Source of the DNA: Maribacter sp. PR1
GTDB lineage: Bacteria; Bacteroidota; Bacteroidia; Flavobacteriales; Flavobacteriaceae
Length of the DNA stretch: 64,000 nt
Assembly: GCF_028464145.1 (NCBI RefSeq)
Contig: NZ_JAQPCG010000005.1
Location: 1-64,000 of the forward strand
Direction: 5' to 3'
Shown: one piece after another, positions 17,068 through 26,222 of the stretch
Layout of the letters: each line of letters starts with the position of its first letter
How positions within the stretch are numbered: the first letter of the stretch is position 1
Notes under the pieces: generated by a model
Seen by the model: only the letters and a program-made list of their open reading frames with translations
What the model was told of the DNA's origin: nothing
Databases searched by the model: none
Program-made: the position numbers and the translations under genes

Positions 17068-18336
17068 TCAAAAATCAAAGAAATTGTCTACACTCCCATC
17101 TGGAATTATAAAGTGTCCTTTTAATGCTTTCAAAACCTTTTCTTTATTATGGCATGCATCCAAAAATCCTGAATACCAAACATGTAAAGGGTTCTCATAA
17201 TTGTCACTGAATTCAAATGTTTTAGTGTTTTTGTATTCTCTTACCGTATCTGGACGATAAATTAAATTAGTTGATCCATTTCCCATTTGAAAATATGGGG
17301 AATAAACAGTGCTGGTAATTTGATGCCCCCACCGGCTGCCTCCTTCAGAAATGGAGGGTGAATCGTCATCTTGGTAGTCGATTGCAACTATATTTCTTCT
17401 CTTACTGGTATCCATCGCATGAGTTCTAATTAACTTGTTTAAATAAGAATCATTAAACCCATAACCAATGAATAAAATAGCATCGGACTCATAAATTCTA
17501 CGGTCTAATTGAAAAAAGTATTGTCTAAATGGTTCCCGATATATTTGATTGATTTTGTCCAAGCCAGTAATGATAGTTGACATAGGGTGATTCGCACCTT
17601 CCTCGGTTACAAAACTTCTCCTATTTGATGACCCCACACTAAATTTGGCTCCTAAATCTTCATTCCAGAATATTCTTTCGTCAGATCGCATATCGAAATG
17701 AACTGAACCATGAAGATGATAGCAAAATTTCCAAGCGCTATCATACATCGCTTTTAATTTGAATTCTCCAGTTGCTTTATCAAAACCAGTATTTAAATCA
17801 GGCATTGCGGAAACCAGAACATTGTCATAATTCAAATTGATAAATCCTAATTGAAAATAATTGGATATGTATTCTAAAAAATCCGCTACTTGCTTAATTT
17901 CAGATTTAAAATTTAAAGTCAATTCAGAACTCTTTTTTCTAAAATAGTTTGTAAGTTCTTGGTTTAGCAGTGCATTCAACTTTACAAAATCACTTGAATC
18001 AGCTATTTTTTCAACTCCGGAAGCCCATTGGATTTTAGGGAAGGGGTTTTTGTTGTCTAAACTAAAAATATCTGGTAAATGACTGTCCTTCCTTGAACTC
18101 AATGAACCTATTATTTGAATTATATGAAGGGTTTCTTCAAAATTAAAACTGTCATCCTTTGATAATGGAAAATTGTTTTTAACCCAATTATAAAGGTTAT
18201 CATTAATTTTACTTGAATCAATAATGGAAAAATGTCTATAAGACCATTTATTTAACAGTATATCGACCTCCTTGACAAGAGGCATACCAAACTCAACTGA
18301 GGATCCAGCCCCCATTATTACAAGAAGTTTTTTCAT
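17068..18336 (-). CDS. SIR2-family protein, probable NADase-type effector
   Basis: A 422-residue protein. The SIR2-like Rossmann fold is seen in GAGSSVEFG (9-17), NLNYDN near 167-172, the catalytic-type His in HLHGS near 207-211, and FIGYGFNDSYLNKL near 305. The zinc-binding cysteines of protein deacylases are missing, as in the SIR2 domains of prokaryotic immune proteins that degrade NAD. The C-terminal 80 residues are not assigned. It stands alone on its strand, in an island with other nucleotide-acting proteins. Fold assignment is good; anti-phage NAD hydrolysis is inferred from the family. Confidence 0.72.
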   Translation of the reverse strand: MKKLLVIMGAGSSVEFGMPLVKEVDILLNKWSYRHFSIIDSSKINDNLYNWVKNNFPLSKDDSFNFEETLHIIQIIGSLSSRKDSHLPDIFSLDNKNPFPKIQWASGVEKIADSSDFVKLNALLNQELTNYFRKKSSELTLNFKSEIKQVADFLEYISNYFQLGFINLNYDNVLVSAMPDLNTGFDKATGEFKLKAMYDSAWKFCYHLHGSVHFDMRSDERIFWNEDLGAKFSVGSSNRRSFVTEEGANHPMSTIITGLDKINQIYREPFRQYFFQLDRRIYESDAILFIGYGFNDSYLNKLIRTHAMDTSKRRNIVAIDYQDDDSPSISEGGSRWGHQITSTVYSPYFQMGNGSTNLIYRPDTVREYKNTKTFEFSDNYENPLHVWYSGFLDACHNKEKVLKALKGHFIIPDGSVDNFFDF

Positions 18337-18475
18337 GAAAATTTAGAACTTGAAACGAGTAACAAGATTCAATTTCTAAAAAAAATTCTAAAAAGTTCAA
18401 TACTCATTTAATTGTTTTGATAATAGTAACAATCAAATCAAACTAATTTTGATTTTTTTCAGTTGTTGACTAAAA

Positions 18476-18512
18476 AAACCTCAACTTACTTCTTGTTAGG
18501 TAATTGAGGTTT
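18476..18512 (-). terminator. Minus-strand terminator beside a tRNA-like fragment
   Basis: Arms aaacctcaa (18476-18484) and ttgaggttt (18504-18512) pair perfectly around a 19-base loop. On the minus strand the stem is followed by a T-run (A-run 18472-18478). No gene on that strand ends here, but a tRNA-like 3' end lies directly upstream of it. Confidence 0.6.
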
Positions 18513-18518
18513 GTTAAA

Positions 18519-18531
18519 GTGGGGCCGGAGG
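18519..18531 (-). pseudogene. Possible tRNA 3'-end fragment (attachment-site remnant)
   Basis: On the minus strand the sequence reads cctccggccccac followed by TTT. This suits the 3' half of a T-stem (cctcc) plus an acceptor strand and discriminator (ggccccac). No T-loop or rest of a tRNA lies upstream, and a terminator follows at once. Such a piece is what integration into the end of a tRNA gene leaves behind. The tRNA type is not assigned. Confidence 0.3.
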
Positions 18532-18895
18532 TTCCACAGTTTAAATGTAATCAGCATTTTTACCAGGTTTGGAAACATAAAAATCGCGTTTAAAAGTTGT
18601 TGGATTTCCATGTCCTAAATTTTATTGCTTCAAGGAGTGAATTTTAATAATTGACGTACAATTATATGTAGGTTTTTCGAAGCTTCGGGCATTCTTAAGA
18701 CCATTACTTAAAGATCCGACCAATAGGCCTATCATTAAATTGTTTCTACAATTTTTTGTATCTTAATGGAACTAAATGAGAGCAAATTATATCTCCGAAG
18801 TTCTTTTGATGTTTTTGTTGTGCAATCAGGTGTGCAAAATTTTACAATTGAATATAAAATACTGAATAACAGTATATTGTGGATGTTCGGCTAAG

Positions 18896-18909
18896 TCTGC
18901 CACCCCGAC
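18896..18909 (+). pseudogene. Possible tRNA-Pro 3'-end fragment (attachment-site remnant)
   Basis: The 14 bases tctgccaccccgac resemble the T-stem and acceptor end of flavobacterial tRNA-Pro as I remember it (ending ctgccaccccgac). The preceding bases do not make a seven-base T-loop, so the tRNA is not intact. A strong terminator follows directly, as after a real tRNA gene. I read it as an att remnant of an element lying to the left. Confidence 0.35.
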
Positions 18910-18910
18910 A

Positions 18911-18944
18911 AAAAAATCCAACCATGAAAGTGGTTGGATTTTTT
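18911..18944 (+). terminator. Plus-strand terminator after the tRNA-like fragment
   Basis: Arms aatccaacca (18915-18924) and tggttggatt (18931-18940) form a perfect ten-base stem, extended by A-T pairs, with a six-base loop and a T-run after it. It follows the tRNA-Pro-like end by one base and no plus-strand protein gene. Confidence 0.8.
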
Positions 18945-19347
18945 GTTTTTAATCTTTTTTTGGAAAGTTTTTTATTTGCAAAAAAATCACACCTCTAGGT
19001 CAATAAATCTACCAACAAACTACTTTTATTTTCTTAATCTTCGGTAAGCATGGGGGCGGAATTAGGTTCATTGTGGAACAAAGAGTTGAATCAAATAATC
19101 ACCTATTGCAAAAGCTTAATCTAAATTGATTTCATTTTTCAATAAAGATATTTTTTCTTCACTTAATAGGAGCTGAGTAACATATAAGTCGAAAAGTAGT
19201 CAGTAGTTGACAAAGAATGGATTATCACTTTCTATCACAAAAAACTTTAATTACATTTATTTTTGAATTCCCATCTAGGTGTGATAAAAATTGAACCAAT
19301 TTGGGTCTAGACCTTTTAATGACCTTTTCTTGATTTAAATTAATTGA

Positions 19348-20358
19348 ATGCCAACATTAAAACAAATTGCAAAAGACCTAAATATTTCGGTAAGTACAGT
19401 TTCTAGAATTCTTAACGGAAAGGGCAAGAAATCAAGAATAAGTAATGCAACAGCTGAAACTGTACTCAAGTATGCCGAGGAGGTTGGTTACGCCCCTAAC
19501 CTTATTGCCAAGGGTCTGCAGGCTACTCAAACCTTTACTTTAGGTTTAATGGTTCCCAACATAGCGAATCCGTTTTTTGCTATTATGGCAAAAAATATCG
19601 AAAGATGGGCTTCAAGGGAGCATTACTCGATAATTCTTGTTGACTCTGGTGAAGATGTCGAAAAAGAGAAAATACAGGTAAAGACCATGATGGGTAGAAA
19701 AGTTGATGGACTCATTGTAGCCCCTGTAGGGGACGCTTACCAACATTTTAATAAAATTAGAAAACAAAAAATTCCTTTGGTATTTGTTGACAGATACTTT
19801 AGTGATTCGGGCATCCCTTATATGACCTCAGAAAATTATAAAGGGGCGTTTAATGCTACCAGTGAACTAATTAGAAATGGACACCGTAGAATTAGCCTTA
19901 TTAGCGGTAGCCCTTTGAACGAGTTGGTTCAAGAAAGAACTAAGGGATACCTGGACGCCCTAAAGCAAGCCAATATTGAAGTAGCCGAAGAGTTGATCGT
20001 TGGGACAGCATTCAGTGTTCAAAATGGATTTGAAAGTACTAAATGTGTCTTGCAATTGAAAAAGCCCCCAACAGCTATTTTGGCCATGAATAATTTAATT
20101 GGTTTTGGAGTTTTAAAAGCTGTAAAGGAGCTTGGTCTTACTATACCCGATGCAGTTTCACTCATTATTTTTGACGATAATCCTTATTTGTCCCTCTTAA
20201 ACCCTACAATATCGACAGTAAGACAGAATTCAGAAAAAATTGGCGAACTTGCTGTAAAAGCTATACTTACTGAAATAAAAAAGGATTTCAATATCACATC
20301 AATGAAAATTCCGACAGAACTCATTATAAGGGAATCGGTACGCTATATAAGCTCTTAA
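19348..20358 (+). CDS. LacI-family transcriptional regulator of the ribose/nucleoside operon
   Basis: A 336-residue repressor. The N-terminal HTH (residues 3-25, LKQIAKDLNISVSTVSRILN) and hinge helix are followed by a periplasmic-binding-like sensor domain (about 62-336, LGLMVPNIANPFFAIMAKNI). It sits 95 bases upstream of the transporter gene, with a LacI-type palindrome between them, so it very likely represses that operon and responds to ribose or a derivative. The ligand is inferred from the genes it precedes. Confidence 0.92.
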   Translation: MPTLKQIAKDLNISVSTVSRILNGKGKKSRISNATAETVLKYAEEVGYAPNLIAKGLQATQTFTLGLMVPNIANPFFAIMAKNIERWASREHYSIILVDSGEDVEKEKIQVKTMMGRKVDGLIVAPVGDAYQHFNKIRKQKIPLVFVDRYFSDSGIPYMTSENYKGAFNATSELIRNGHRRISLISGSPLNELVQERTKGYLDALKQANIEVAEELIVGTAFSVQNGFESTKCVLQLKKPPTAILAMNNLIGFGVLKAVKELGLTIPDAVSLIIFDDNPYLSLLNPTISTVRQNSEKIGELAVKAILTEIKKDFNITSMKIPTELIIRESVRYISS

Positions 20359-20393
20359 GTTGAGAACTTTATTATCATTTAATTAAATTTTAA

Positions 20394-20419
20394 TATGTTT
20401 GCGCAAACGTTTGTGCAAA
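20394..20419 (+). promoter_or_regulatory. LacI operator overlapping a -7 box
   Basis: Positions 20398-20419 form the near-perfect palindrome tttgcgcaaacgtttgtgcaaa, with the central CG typical of LacI/PurR-type operators. The sequence tatgtttg (20394-20401) matches the Bacteroidota -7 consensus TAnnTTTG and overlaps its left end, so bound repressor would block polymerase. No clear -33 box was seen. The transporter start is 35 bases downstream. Confidence 0.75.
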
Positions 20420-20453
20420 ATTAATCAACCTAAAGTCGATCAAATCCATTCCT

Positions 20454-21458
20454 ATGTACGTTATCGAGAACTATTCCGTTGCTGTTTTTCTATGCTTAAT
20501 TACGATGCTATGCTGGGGGTCTTGGGCCAATACTCAAAAACTTTCCAGCCAAAAATGGCCCTTCCAGCTATTCTATTGGGATTATTCCTTCGGAATTCTA
20601 ATTATTACAGTGCTTCTGGCATTTACCATGGGTTCTAACGGGGAAATGGGAAGAAGTTTTCTGGTGGATCTTAATCAATCGGAAACAAAGTACCTGGGTT
20701 ACGCCCTTTTGGGAGGCATCATCTTCAATTTTGCCAATATATTGCTCGTCATTGCCATTGACTTGGCCGGTATGGCGATTGCATTTCCAGTGGGTATTGG
20801 CATTGCTTTGGTTTTAGGGGTAATCACCAATTTTATGTACAATCCGGAAGGTGATCCTTTTATCCTGTTTACTGGTGTATTCTTCGTTATGGTAGCCATA
20901 ATTCTAGATGCATTGGCATATAAGTACATTCTTAAAAAACAAGAAAAGACTCCACTTAAGGGTATTTTGATTTCTTTGCTAGCAGGTATAGCCATGGGCT
21001 TCTTTTATAAATACGTGGCTCAATCAATGTCCTCAGATTTTGTAACACCAGAGATTGGAAAATTAACACCCTATACAGCCTTGGTTGTTTTTGCAATTGG
21101 AATATTAATTTCCAACGTATTATTCAATACCATAAACATGTACAAGCCCATTGCAGGTAAACCTGTAGCGTATAAAGATTATTTTTCTATGGGAACTCCC
21201 AAATTACATCTTATTGGTATTCTCGGAGGGGCAATATGGGGTTTGGGAATGTCATTTAGTATTATTGCTTCTGAACAGGCAGGGCCAGCTATTGCCTATG
21301 GACTTGGACAAGGCGCCACTATGGTAGCAGCACTGTGGGGTGTCTTTATTTGGAAAGAATTAAAGGAATTGCCAAAATCAAAAAATTGGTTAATAGCAAC
21401 CATGTTCATCTGTTTTCTTGTTGGTCTTGGATTAATTATATATTCTAAAGTAGCTTGA
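20454..21458 (+). CDS. GRP-family sugar permease, probable ribose importer
   Basis: A 334-residue inner-membrane protein with about ten hydrophobic segments, in the drug/metabolite transporter superfamily. Features such as LCWGSWANTQKL near 20-31 and the repeated pattern of the glucose/ribose porter (RbsU-like) branch are visible. Such porters bring free sugar across the inner membrane by proton symport. The ribokinase gene begins one base after its stop, so ribose is the likely substrate. It is first gene behind the LacI operator. Specificity is inferred from context. Confidence 0.8.
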   Translation: MYVIENYSVAVFLCLITMLCWGSWANTQKLSSQKWPFQLFYWDYSFGILIITVLLAFTMGSNGEMGRSFLVDLNQSETKYLGYALLGGIIFNFANILLVIAIDLAGMAIAFPVGIGIALVLGVITNFMYNPEGDPFILFTGVFFVMVAIILDALAYKYILKKQEKTPLKGILISLLAGIAMGFFYKYVAQSMSSDFVTPEIGKLTPYTALVVFAIGILISNVLFNTINMYKPIAGKPVAYKDYFSMGTPKLHLIGILGGAIWGLGMSFSIIASEQAGPAIAYGLGQGATMVAALWGVFIWKELKELPKSKNWLIATMFICFLVGLGLIIYSKVA

Positions 21459-21459
21459 T

Positions 21460-22380
21460 ATGAAACTAGTCGTCGTAGGAAGTTCGAATATGGATTTGGT
21501 CATCTCCTTGGCAAGAATTCCTGCAATTGGGGAAACTGTTTTAGGGGGGTCGTCAAGTATGGTATTCGGTGGAAAGGGTGCCAACCAAGCTGTAGCGGCG
21601 ATTCGTTGTGGAGGTAATGTTTCATTTATAGCCAAAGTAGGTAATGACCTTTTCGGTGAGAACATGAAAAAGCACTTTGAAAAGGAAGGTTTTAATTCAG
21701 ACCACATCTTAACCGATGCAAATACAGCCACAGGAATCGCTCAAATATTTGTATCGGACAAAGGCGAAAATTCCATTGCTGTAGCACCTGGAGCCAACAT
21801 GAAGTTAATGCCCAAGGATTTTGTGCCGTTCCATAATTTGATAAAAAATGCTCAGGTAGTTCTTTTGCAGTTGGAAACCCCTTTGGAAACGGTTGAATTT
21901 ATTGCGGATATAGCCTTTCAAAACGAGGTAAAACTCATATTAAACCCCGCACCGGCAAAGCAGTTAACTGAAAGCTTATTAAAGAAAATATGGTTATTAA
22001 CACCCAATGAAACCGAGGCAAGTCTACTGACGGGTATAGATGTAATTGATCAAACATCAGCTCAAAAAGCAGCTGAGCATCTTTTAGATATGGGCGTCAA
22101 GAACGTAATTGTTACCTTAGGTGTAAGCGGTAGTCTTTTATGCACAGCCAAGGGTGTGAAATACTTCAAAGCCTTTCAAGTAAAAGCAAAAGACACCACG
22201 GCCGCAGGAGATGTGTTTAATGGCACCTTGGCCGTTGCCATAACAAATGGCATAGCATTGCAGGATGCTATAACTTTTGCTTCTGCAGCAGCGGCAATAT
22301 CGGTTACTAAAGAAGGTGCACAGCCTTCAGTGCCTTTTAGGGTCGAAATAGATAAATTTCTAAATTCAAATACAAAATAA
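21460..22380 (+). CDS. rbsK: Ribokinase
   Basis: A 306-residue cytoplasmic PfkB-family kinase. The N-terminal signature is VVVGSSNMDLV and GGKGANQAVAA (about 37-47). The catalytic ATP site DTTAAGDVFNGTL is near residue 247, where the Asp before VFNG is the general base. The protein converts ribose to ribose 5-phosphate with ATP. The C-terminal part has the usual ribokinase length. It follows the permease by one base and precedes the glycohydrolase by five, confirming a common transcript. Confidence 0.9.
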   Translation: MKLVVVGSSNMDLVISLARIPAIGETVLGGSSSMVFGGKGANQAVAAIRCGGNVSFIAKVGNDLFGENMKKHFEKEGFNSDHILTDANTATGIAQIFVSDKGENSIAVAPGANMKLMPKDFVPFHNLIKNAQVVLLQLETPLETVEFIADIAFQNEVKLILNPAPAKQLTESLLKKIWLLTPNETEASLLTGIDVIDQTSAQKAAEHLLDMGVKNVIVTLGVSGSLLCTAKGVKYFKAFQVKAKDTTAAGDVFNGTLAVAITNGIALQDAITFASAAAAISVTKEGAQPSVPFRVEIDKFLNSNTK

Positions 22381-22385
22381 AGGAC

Positions 22386-23801
22386 ATGAAATATAGAATC
22401 ATAACCACCTTACTCTTGGTTTCTTGTCTGGGCATATCTTGCAAGGACACTAAAAATACAAAACAAAATGAGTCCATAAATGCTTTGCAAGATTCCAGTC
22501 TTACCTATACGGACTATTCGCCTAAACCTACGGACCATGCAATTCCCCGTTCGGAATATGCCAATAAATTGTACGGATTTTGGCTTGCCGAATGTATTGC
22601 AAATTGGACCGGATTGGTGACCGAAATGGACAAGATCGGTAATATTGGGGAAATTAAAACTGGGGATTTCTATACTAGGGAGGATTGGGGAACTTCAGAC
22701 CTACCGAACATTTGGTCCGGTGATACTCCAAGTGATTTGTCAGAAACAATAGATTTTGTTTTTCGAGGGGAAGATGAAGTCTGGGGCGCCGATGATGATA
22801 CCGACCTCGAATATATGTACCAGCACTTATTGTATACCAATAAAACTTCCGTGCTAACTGGAAAGCAAATTCAGGAAGGGTGGCTAAAACACATGAAACA
22901 TGAAGAGGAAAACTACCTGTGGGTAGCCAACCAAAGGGCCCTGGAATTAATGTTAACCGGCATAGTTCCACCAGAAACAAGTGATCCTGAAATTTCAAAA
23001 GACAGTATATACGACAATTATTATGAAATGATAGATGCCCAATTGACTACGGAAATTTTCGGACTATTTGCTCCTTCCCGCCCCGATGTAGCCTTAGAAA
23101 TGGCACAAATGCCCATTCTGACCACAGCTAGGGAAAATGCCAAATGGATATCTGAATTCTATGTAATCATGTATTCTTTGGCCTCCGCCGTTGACCAAGA
23201 TCTATCAAAAAAAGAACAGACGCAATGGATGGCGGCCGAAGCCCGTAAACGACTGCCCAACGATTCCTATTCCGCAAAAATGTACGATTTTGTAAAAAGC
23301 AGGTATGATGCAAATGTACCCTGGGAGCAAGCACGTGATGATGTCTATACGCGCTATCAGGTAAACCAAGAAGATGGATATGACATTACTTCAAAAAATA
23401 TATTCTGCAACGGCTGTTTTGTTGGCGGAATTAATTTCGCCGCAAGTATCGTTAGTCTTTTATACGGGGAAGGCGACCTAAAGGAAACGATTAAAATCGG
23501 AGTATTGTCTGGATGGGATTCTGATAATCCTACCGCAACTTGGGGCGGTCTTTTGGGCTTTATGTATGGTAAAGAGGGCGTGGAAAATACTTTTGGACGT
23601 AAATTTTCAGAAAAATTCAACATCCATAGAACAAGGGTCAATTTTCCAAATGATGGGATGGATAATTTTGATGACATGGCAAAAAAAGGAGTATATATTA
23701 TTGACCGAGTAGTGCAGGAAGAGATGGGTGGTGGAATTGATCTTACAAAAGATGTATGGTATATACCAACGATTGATATGAATATAAAACCAGGCAATTA
23801 A
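22386..23801 (+). CDS. ADP-ribosylglycohydrolase-family lipoprotein
   Basis: A 471-residue protein with a lipoprotein signal (LLLVSCLGISC, Cys near 20), so it acts at the periplasm or surface. The fold is that of the ADP-ribosylglycohydrolases: KLYGFWLAECIANWTG near 60-75 and the late magnesium-site pattern GWDSDNPTATWGGLLGF near 382. Family members cleave the N- or O-glycosidic bond of ADP-ribose adducts. An exported form inside a ribose operon suggests release of ribose-containing products from external NAD or nucleotides. The true substrate is inferred. It overlaps no neighbour but is separated by only 5 and 11 bases. Confidence 0.8.
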   Translation: MKYRIITTLLLVSCLGISCKDTKNTKQNESINALQDSSLTYTDYSPKPTDHAIPRSEYANKLYGFWLAECIANWTGLVTEMDKIGNIGEIKTGDFYTREDWGTSDLPNIWSGDTPSDLSETIDFVFRGEDEVWGADDDTDLEYMYQHLLYTNKTSVLTGKQIQEGWLKHMKHEEENYLWVANQRALELMLTGIVPPETSDPEISKDSIYDNYYEMIDAQLTTEIFGLFAPSRPDVALEMAQMPILTTARENAKWISEFYVIMYSLASAVDQDLSKKEQTQWMAAEARKRLPNDSYSAKMYDFVKSRYDANVPWEQARDDVYTRYQVNQEDGYDITSKNIFCNGCFVGGINFAASIVSLLYGEGDLKETIKIGVLSGWDSDNPTATWGGLLGFMYGKEGVENTFGRKFSEKFNIHRTRVNFPNDGMDNFDDMAKKGVYIIDRVVQEEMGGGIDLTKDVWYIPTIDMNIKPGN

Positions 23802-23812
23802 AAATTTAAACC

Positions 23813-25711
23813 ATGAGAATGTCATTTTCCATACGATTGATTTTAGGGATAATTATAACCTTGGGAAGCATTGAGCTAAAGGGTCAAACGGTATCAAAAC
23901 CCCAAAAGCTGAATGTCATCTTTGATACCGATGCTAACAATGAATTGGACGACCAGCATGCATTGGCCTACCTGTTTTCCAATCAGGATTATTTCGATAT
24001 CAAAGCCATTACCGTAAATGCGACACGAAATGGAGGCGATATTCAGGGACATTATGATGAGGCTGCACGTATTATGCAACTATTTAATGTGAGGCAGGAT
24101 ATTCCTTTGTTAAAAGGGGCCAACAATTCTTATTTAGATATAAAGGGTGATTTGGGAAATCCAACATTTGATGGATATAAAGCAGTGGATTTTATTATTT
24201 CAGAAGCCCAAAAATCGACGGACCAAAAACTGGTAGTCATTGCCGTGGGAAAACTTACAAATTTGGCTTTGGCCTTAGAAAAAGAACCAGCCATTGCCAA
24301 TAAAATTAGGCTCGTATGGTTAGGGTCCAATTATCCAGACCCAGGCGAGTATAATTTGGAAGATGACATTCCTTCCATGAACTTTGTATTGGCAACGGAG
24401 ATTGAATTTGAAATGGTAACTGTACGTTATGGAAAACCTTCAGGCACTGACGCGGTTAAAGTTACCCAAGAGGAAGTAAATACAAAAATGCCAGGACTGG
24501 GTCTTAAAATAGCTACTCCCATTATTGGAAGACATGGGGGCAGTTTCAATAATTTTGGAGATTATGCAGTGAATCTATTTTCAAAAATTGAACTTCACGG
24601 CAACCCTCCCGCCAGATCGCTTTTTGACATGGCAGCAGTCGCTATTGTAAAAAACCCGGAGTGGGCAGAATCATCCGTCATTCCCTGTCCCATCATGGTT
24701 GAAGAAGAATGGGAAGAACAACCCAACAATGATCGGAAAATAGTAATCTGGGAGGATTTTGACAAAGAGGCAATCATGACCGACTTCTATACAAGTTTAA
24801 AACAGGTCCATGCAGAGCCACTTTGGCAGGGTAGGGGTAGAATCGCCATAAGCTCAGATGGAAATGAACACGACAACGATGATTGGTCGGCCACCGCACT
24901 TTCTTTGGCTATCCTCGGGGCAAAAGGCATACAGGACAATGTTGTGCTTTATACGTACAGTGACCATGTTTGGGGAAGTAACTTGGAATGGCCCAAAAAA
25001 GAGGGTGTACTTAGTGCTTACGAACAAATGAAGAAAAGTACTTTGGAAGGCAAGGAGTATTTTGGTTTTAACAAAACAAATTTTATATGCGCTGTTGATC
25101 ATCCTGAAAAAGCATATAATGAAATGGCAAAGGCCATAAACGAATCTTCGGAGGACAATCCACTTTTTATTGTTGCTGCAGGACCAATGCAGGTAGTTGG
25201 TGAAGGAATAAATAGGGCAAAGGTCGATAAACGAAAATATGTTACATTGATAACCCACTCCAGTTGGAACAATGAACACGCTGACCGACCCTACGTTAGT
25301 GGGGAACAAACGTATGTAGAAAGCAAGCATACCGGATGGACGTTTGATGAAATAAGAACTGCTTTTGAACCAAAAGACAAAGGAGCCATAAACCTAGTAT
25401 ACATTGCAGATCAAAATGGAGGTGAAGAATACGAAGGATTGAGAGCCCCAATCGAAAATTTTGACTGGATTAAAACCTCTAAAGCAAGAAATGACAAACA
25501 CTATAAAAAAGGCGCATGGGATTGGCTTTACAGCAGATTAGAAACCTGTATTAAAGATAATAATTTAGACTGGTATGGCGATCCAAACTGGAATAAGGTA
25601 AAATCCAAATCTTTTGATGCCTCCGATGCAGGTATGATTGTTTTTCTTCTTACAGGTGTAGAAAAAACAAATCCTGAATTGGTGAAGGAGATTATGGAAA
25701 ATCCAAAATAA
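23813..25711 (+). CDS. Exported nucleoside hydrolase with a second, related C-terminal domain
   Basis: A 632-residue secreted protein (signal peptide about 1-25). Residues about 32-330 are an inosine/uridine nucleoside hydrolase domain with the calcium motif DTDANNELDDQHAL. It would hydrolyse nucleosides to base and ribose. Residues about 345-632 form a further alpha/beta domain starting GRIAISSDGNEHDNDDWSATALSLAI, whose Asp-rich loop looks like a diverged copy of the same fold. Such a double unit is about twice the usual family length of 310. As last gene of the LacI operon it would supply ribose to the permease and kinase. Confidence 0.82.
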   Translation: MRMSFSIRLILGIIITLGSIELKGQTVSKPQKLNVIFDTDANNELDDQHALAYLFSNQDYFDIKAITVNATRNGGDIQGHYDEAARIMQLFNVRQDIPLLKGANNSYLDIKGDLGNPTFDGYKAVDFIISEAQKSTDQKLVVIAVGKLTNLALALEKEPAIANKIRLVWLGSNYPDPGEYNLEDDIPSMNFVLATEIEFEMVTVRYGKPSGTDAVKVTQEEVNTKMPGLGLKIATPIIGRHGGSFNNFGDYAVNLFSKIELHGNPPARSLFDMAAVAIVKNPEWAESSVIPCPIMVEEEWEEQPNNDRKIVIWEDFDKEAIMTDFYTSLKQVHAEPLWQGRGRIAISSDGNEHDNDDWSATALSLAILGAKGIQDNVVLYTYSDHVWGSNLEWPKKEGVLSAYEQMKKSTLEGKEYFGFNKTNFICAVDHPEKAYNEMAKAINESSEDNPLFIVAAGPMQVVGEGINRAKVDKRKYVTLITHSSWNNEHADRPYVSGEQTYVESKHTGWTFDEIRTAFEPKDKGAINLVYIADQNGGEEYEGLRAPIENFDWIKTSKARNDKHYKKGAWDWLYSRLETCIKDNNLDWYGDPNWNKVKSKSFDASDAGMIVFLLTGVEKTNPELVKEIMENPK

Positions 25712-26222
25712 AACGAAACTATTGCCAGCCCATAATCTGCTTTCAATTATCAAAGGCAATTGATTTGATAATTAGCTTATTCATAGATAATAACCTTGAA
25801 TTCCTTTGAATCGTCCTACTCGACAAAATGAGTAAATTAGGGGAACCTTTTCAAAAGGCCGCACTTAAGGTAAATCCAATAAATCAAACCATTCTTAGCT
25901 CTTTCAACAGGCTCTTTTCAACACCTGCCCCCAAAAAGAATGTAAATTTAACTGGATTCAATGACCAGAAAATAAGTTACGGAAGAAACCTGAAATTTAA
26001 AACCTCACCAATATTTTAGAATATGGTAATTCTTTAATTATCAAAAATAGTGTTCTAGATATTTTTTTTAAATATCATTTCATGAATTAAAATTACCTCA
26101 ATAGTCAACAAATCGGTGTTTTTGAATTTTTTATTCCTAGTAGGTACTCTATCAAAAAATTCCATAAACATACTTTTAATTCCTTTATTCCCTTGATAAT
26201 TAGATAATTCTTAAATTTATGG
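25712..26222. other. Gene-free interval before the hybrid regulator
   Basis: About 510 A+T-rich bases separate the ribose operon from the next regulator gene. A 63-codon frame at 25828-26019 lacks any recognisable feature and I do not call it. No strong terminator or operator was seen. Confidence 0.45.

Larger units (their letters stand above)
18337..19347. other. One-kilobase gene-free junction on the right of the accessory island
   Basis: No protein gene is visible in this 1011-base interval. It holds two outward-facing tRNA-like 3' ends, each with its own terminator (listed separately), and otherwise A+T-rich sequence with several short palindromes. It has the look of a stacked integration site. 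The right part (about 18960-19347) is the upstream region of the LacI gene, in which I see no clear operator. Confidence 0.5.

Noticed and set aside
18896-18909. Intact tRNA-Pro gene
   Set aside because: Only the T-stem and acceptor end are present; no cloverleaf can be drawn upstream.
25828-26019. 63-codon open frame in the gap before the hybrid regulator
   Set aside because: No ribosome-binding site, family feature or sensible composition; it looks like chance.
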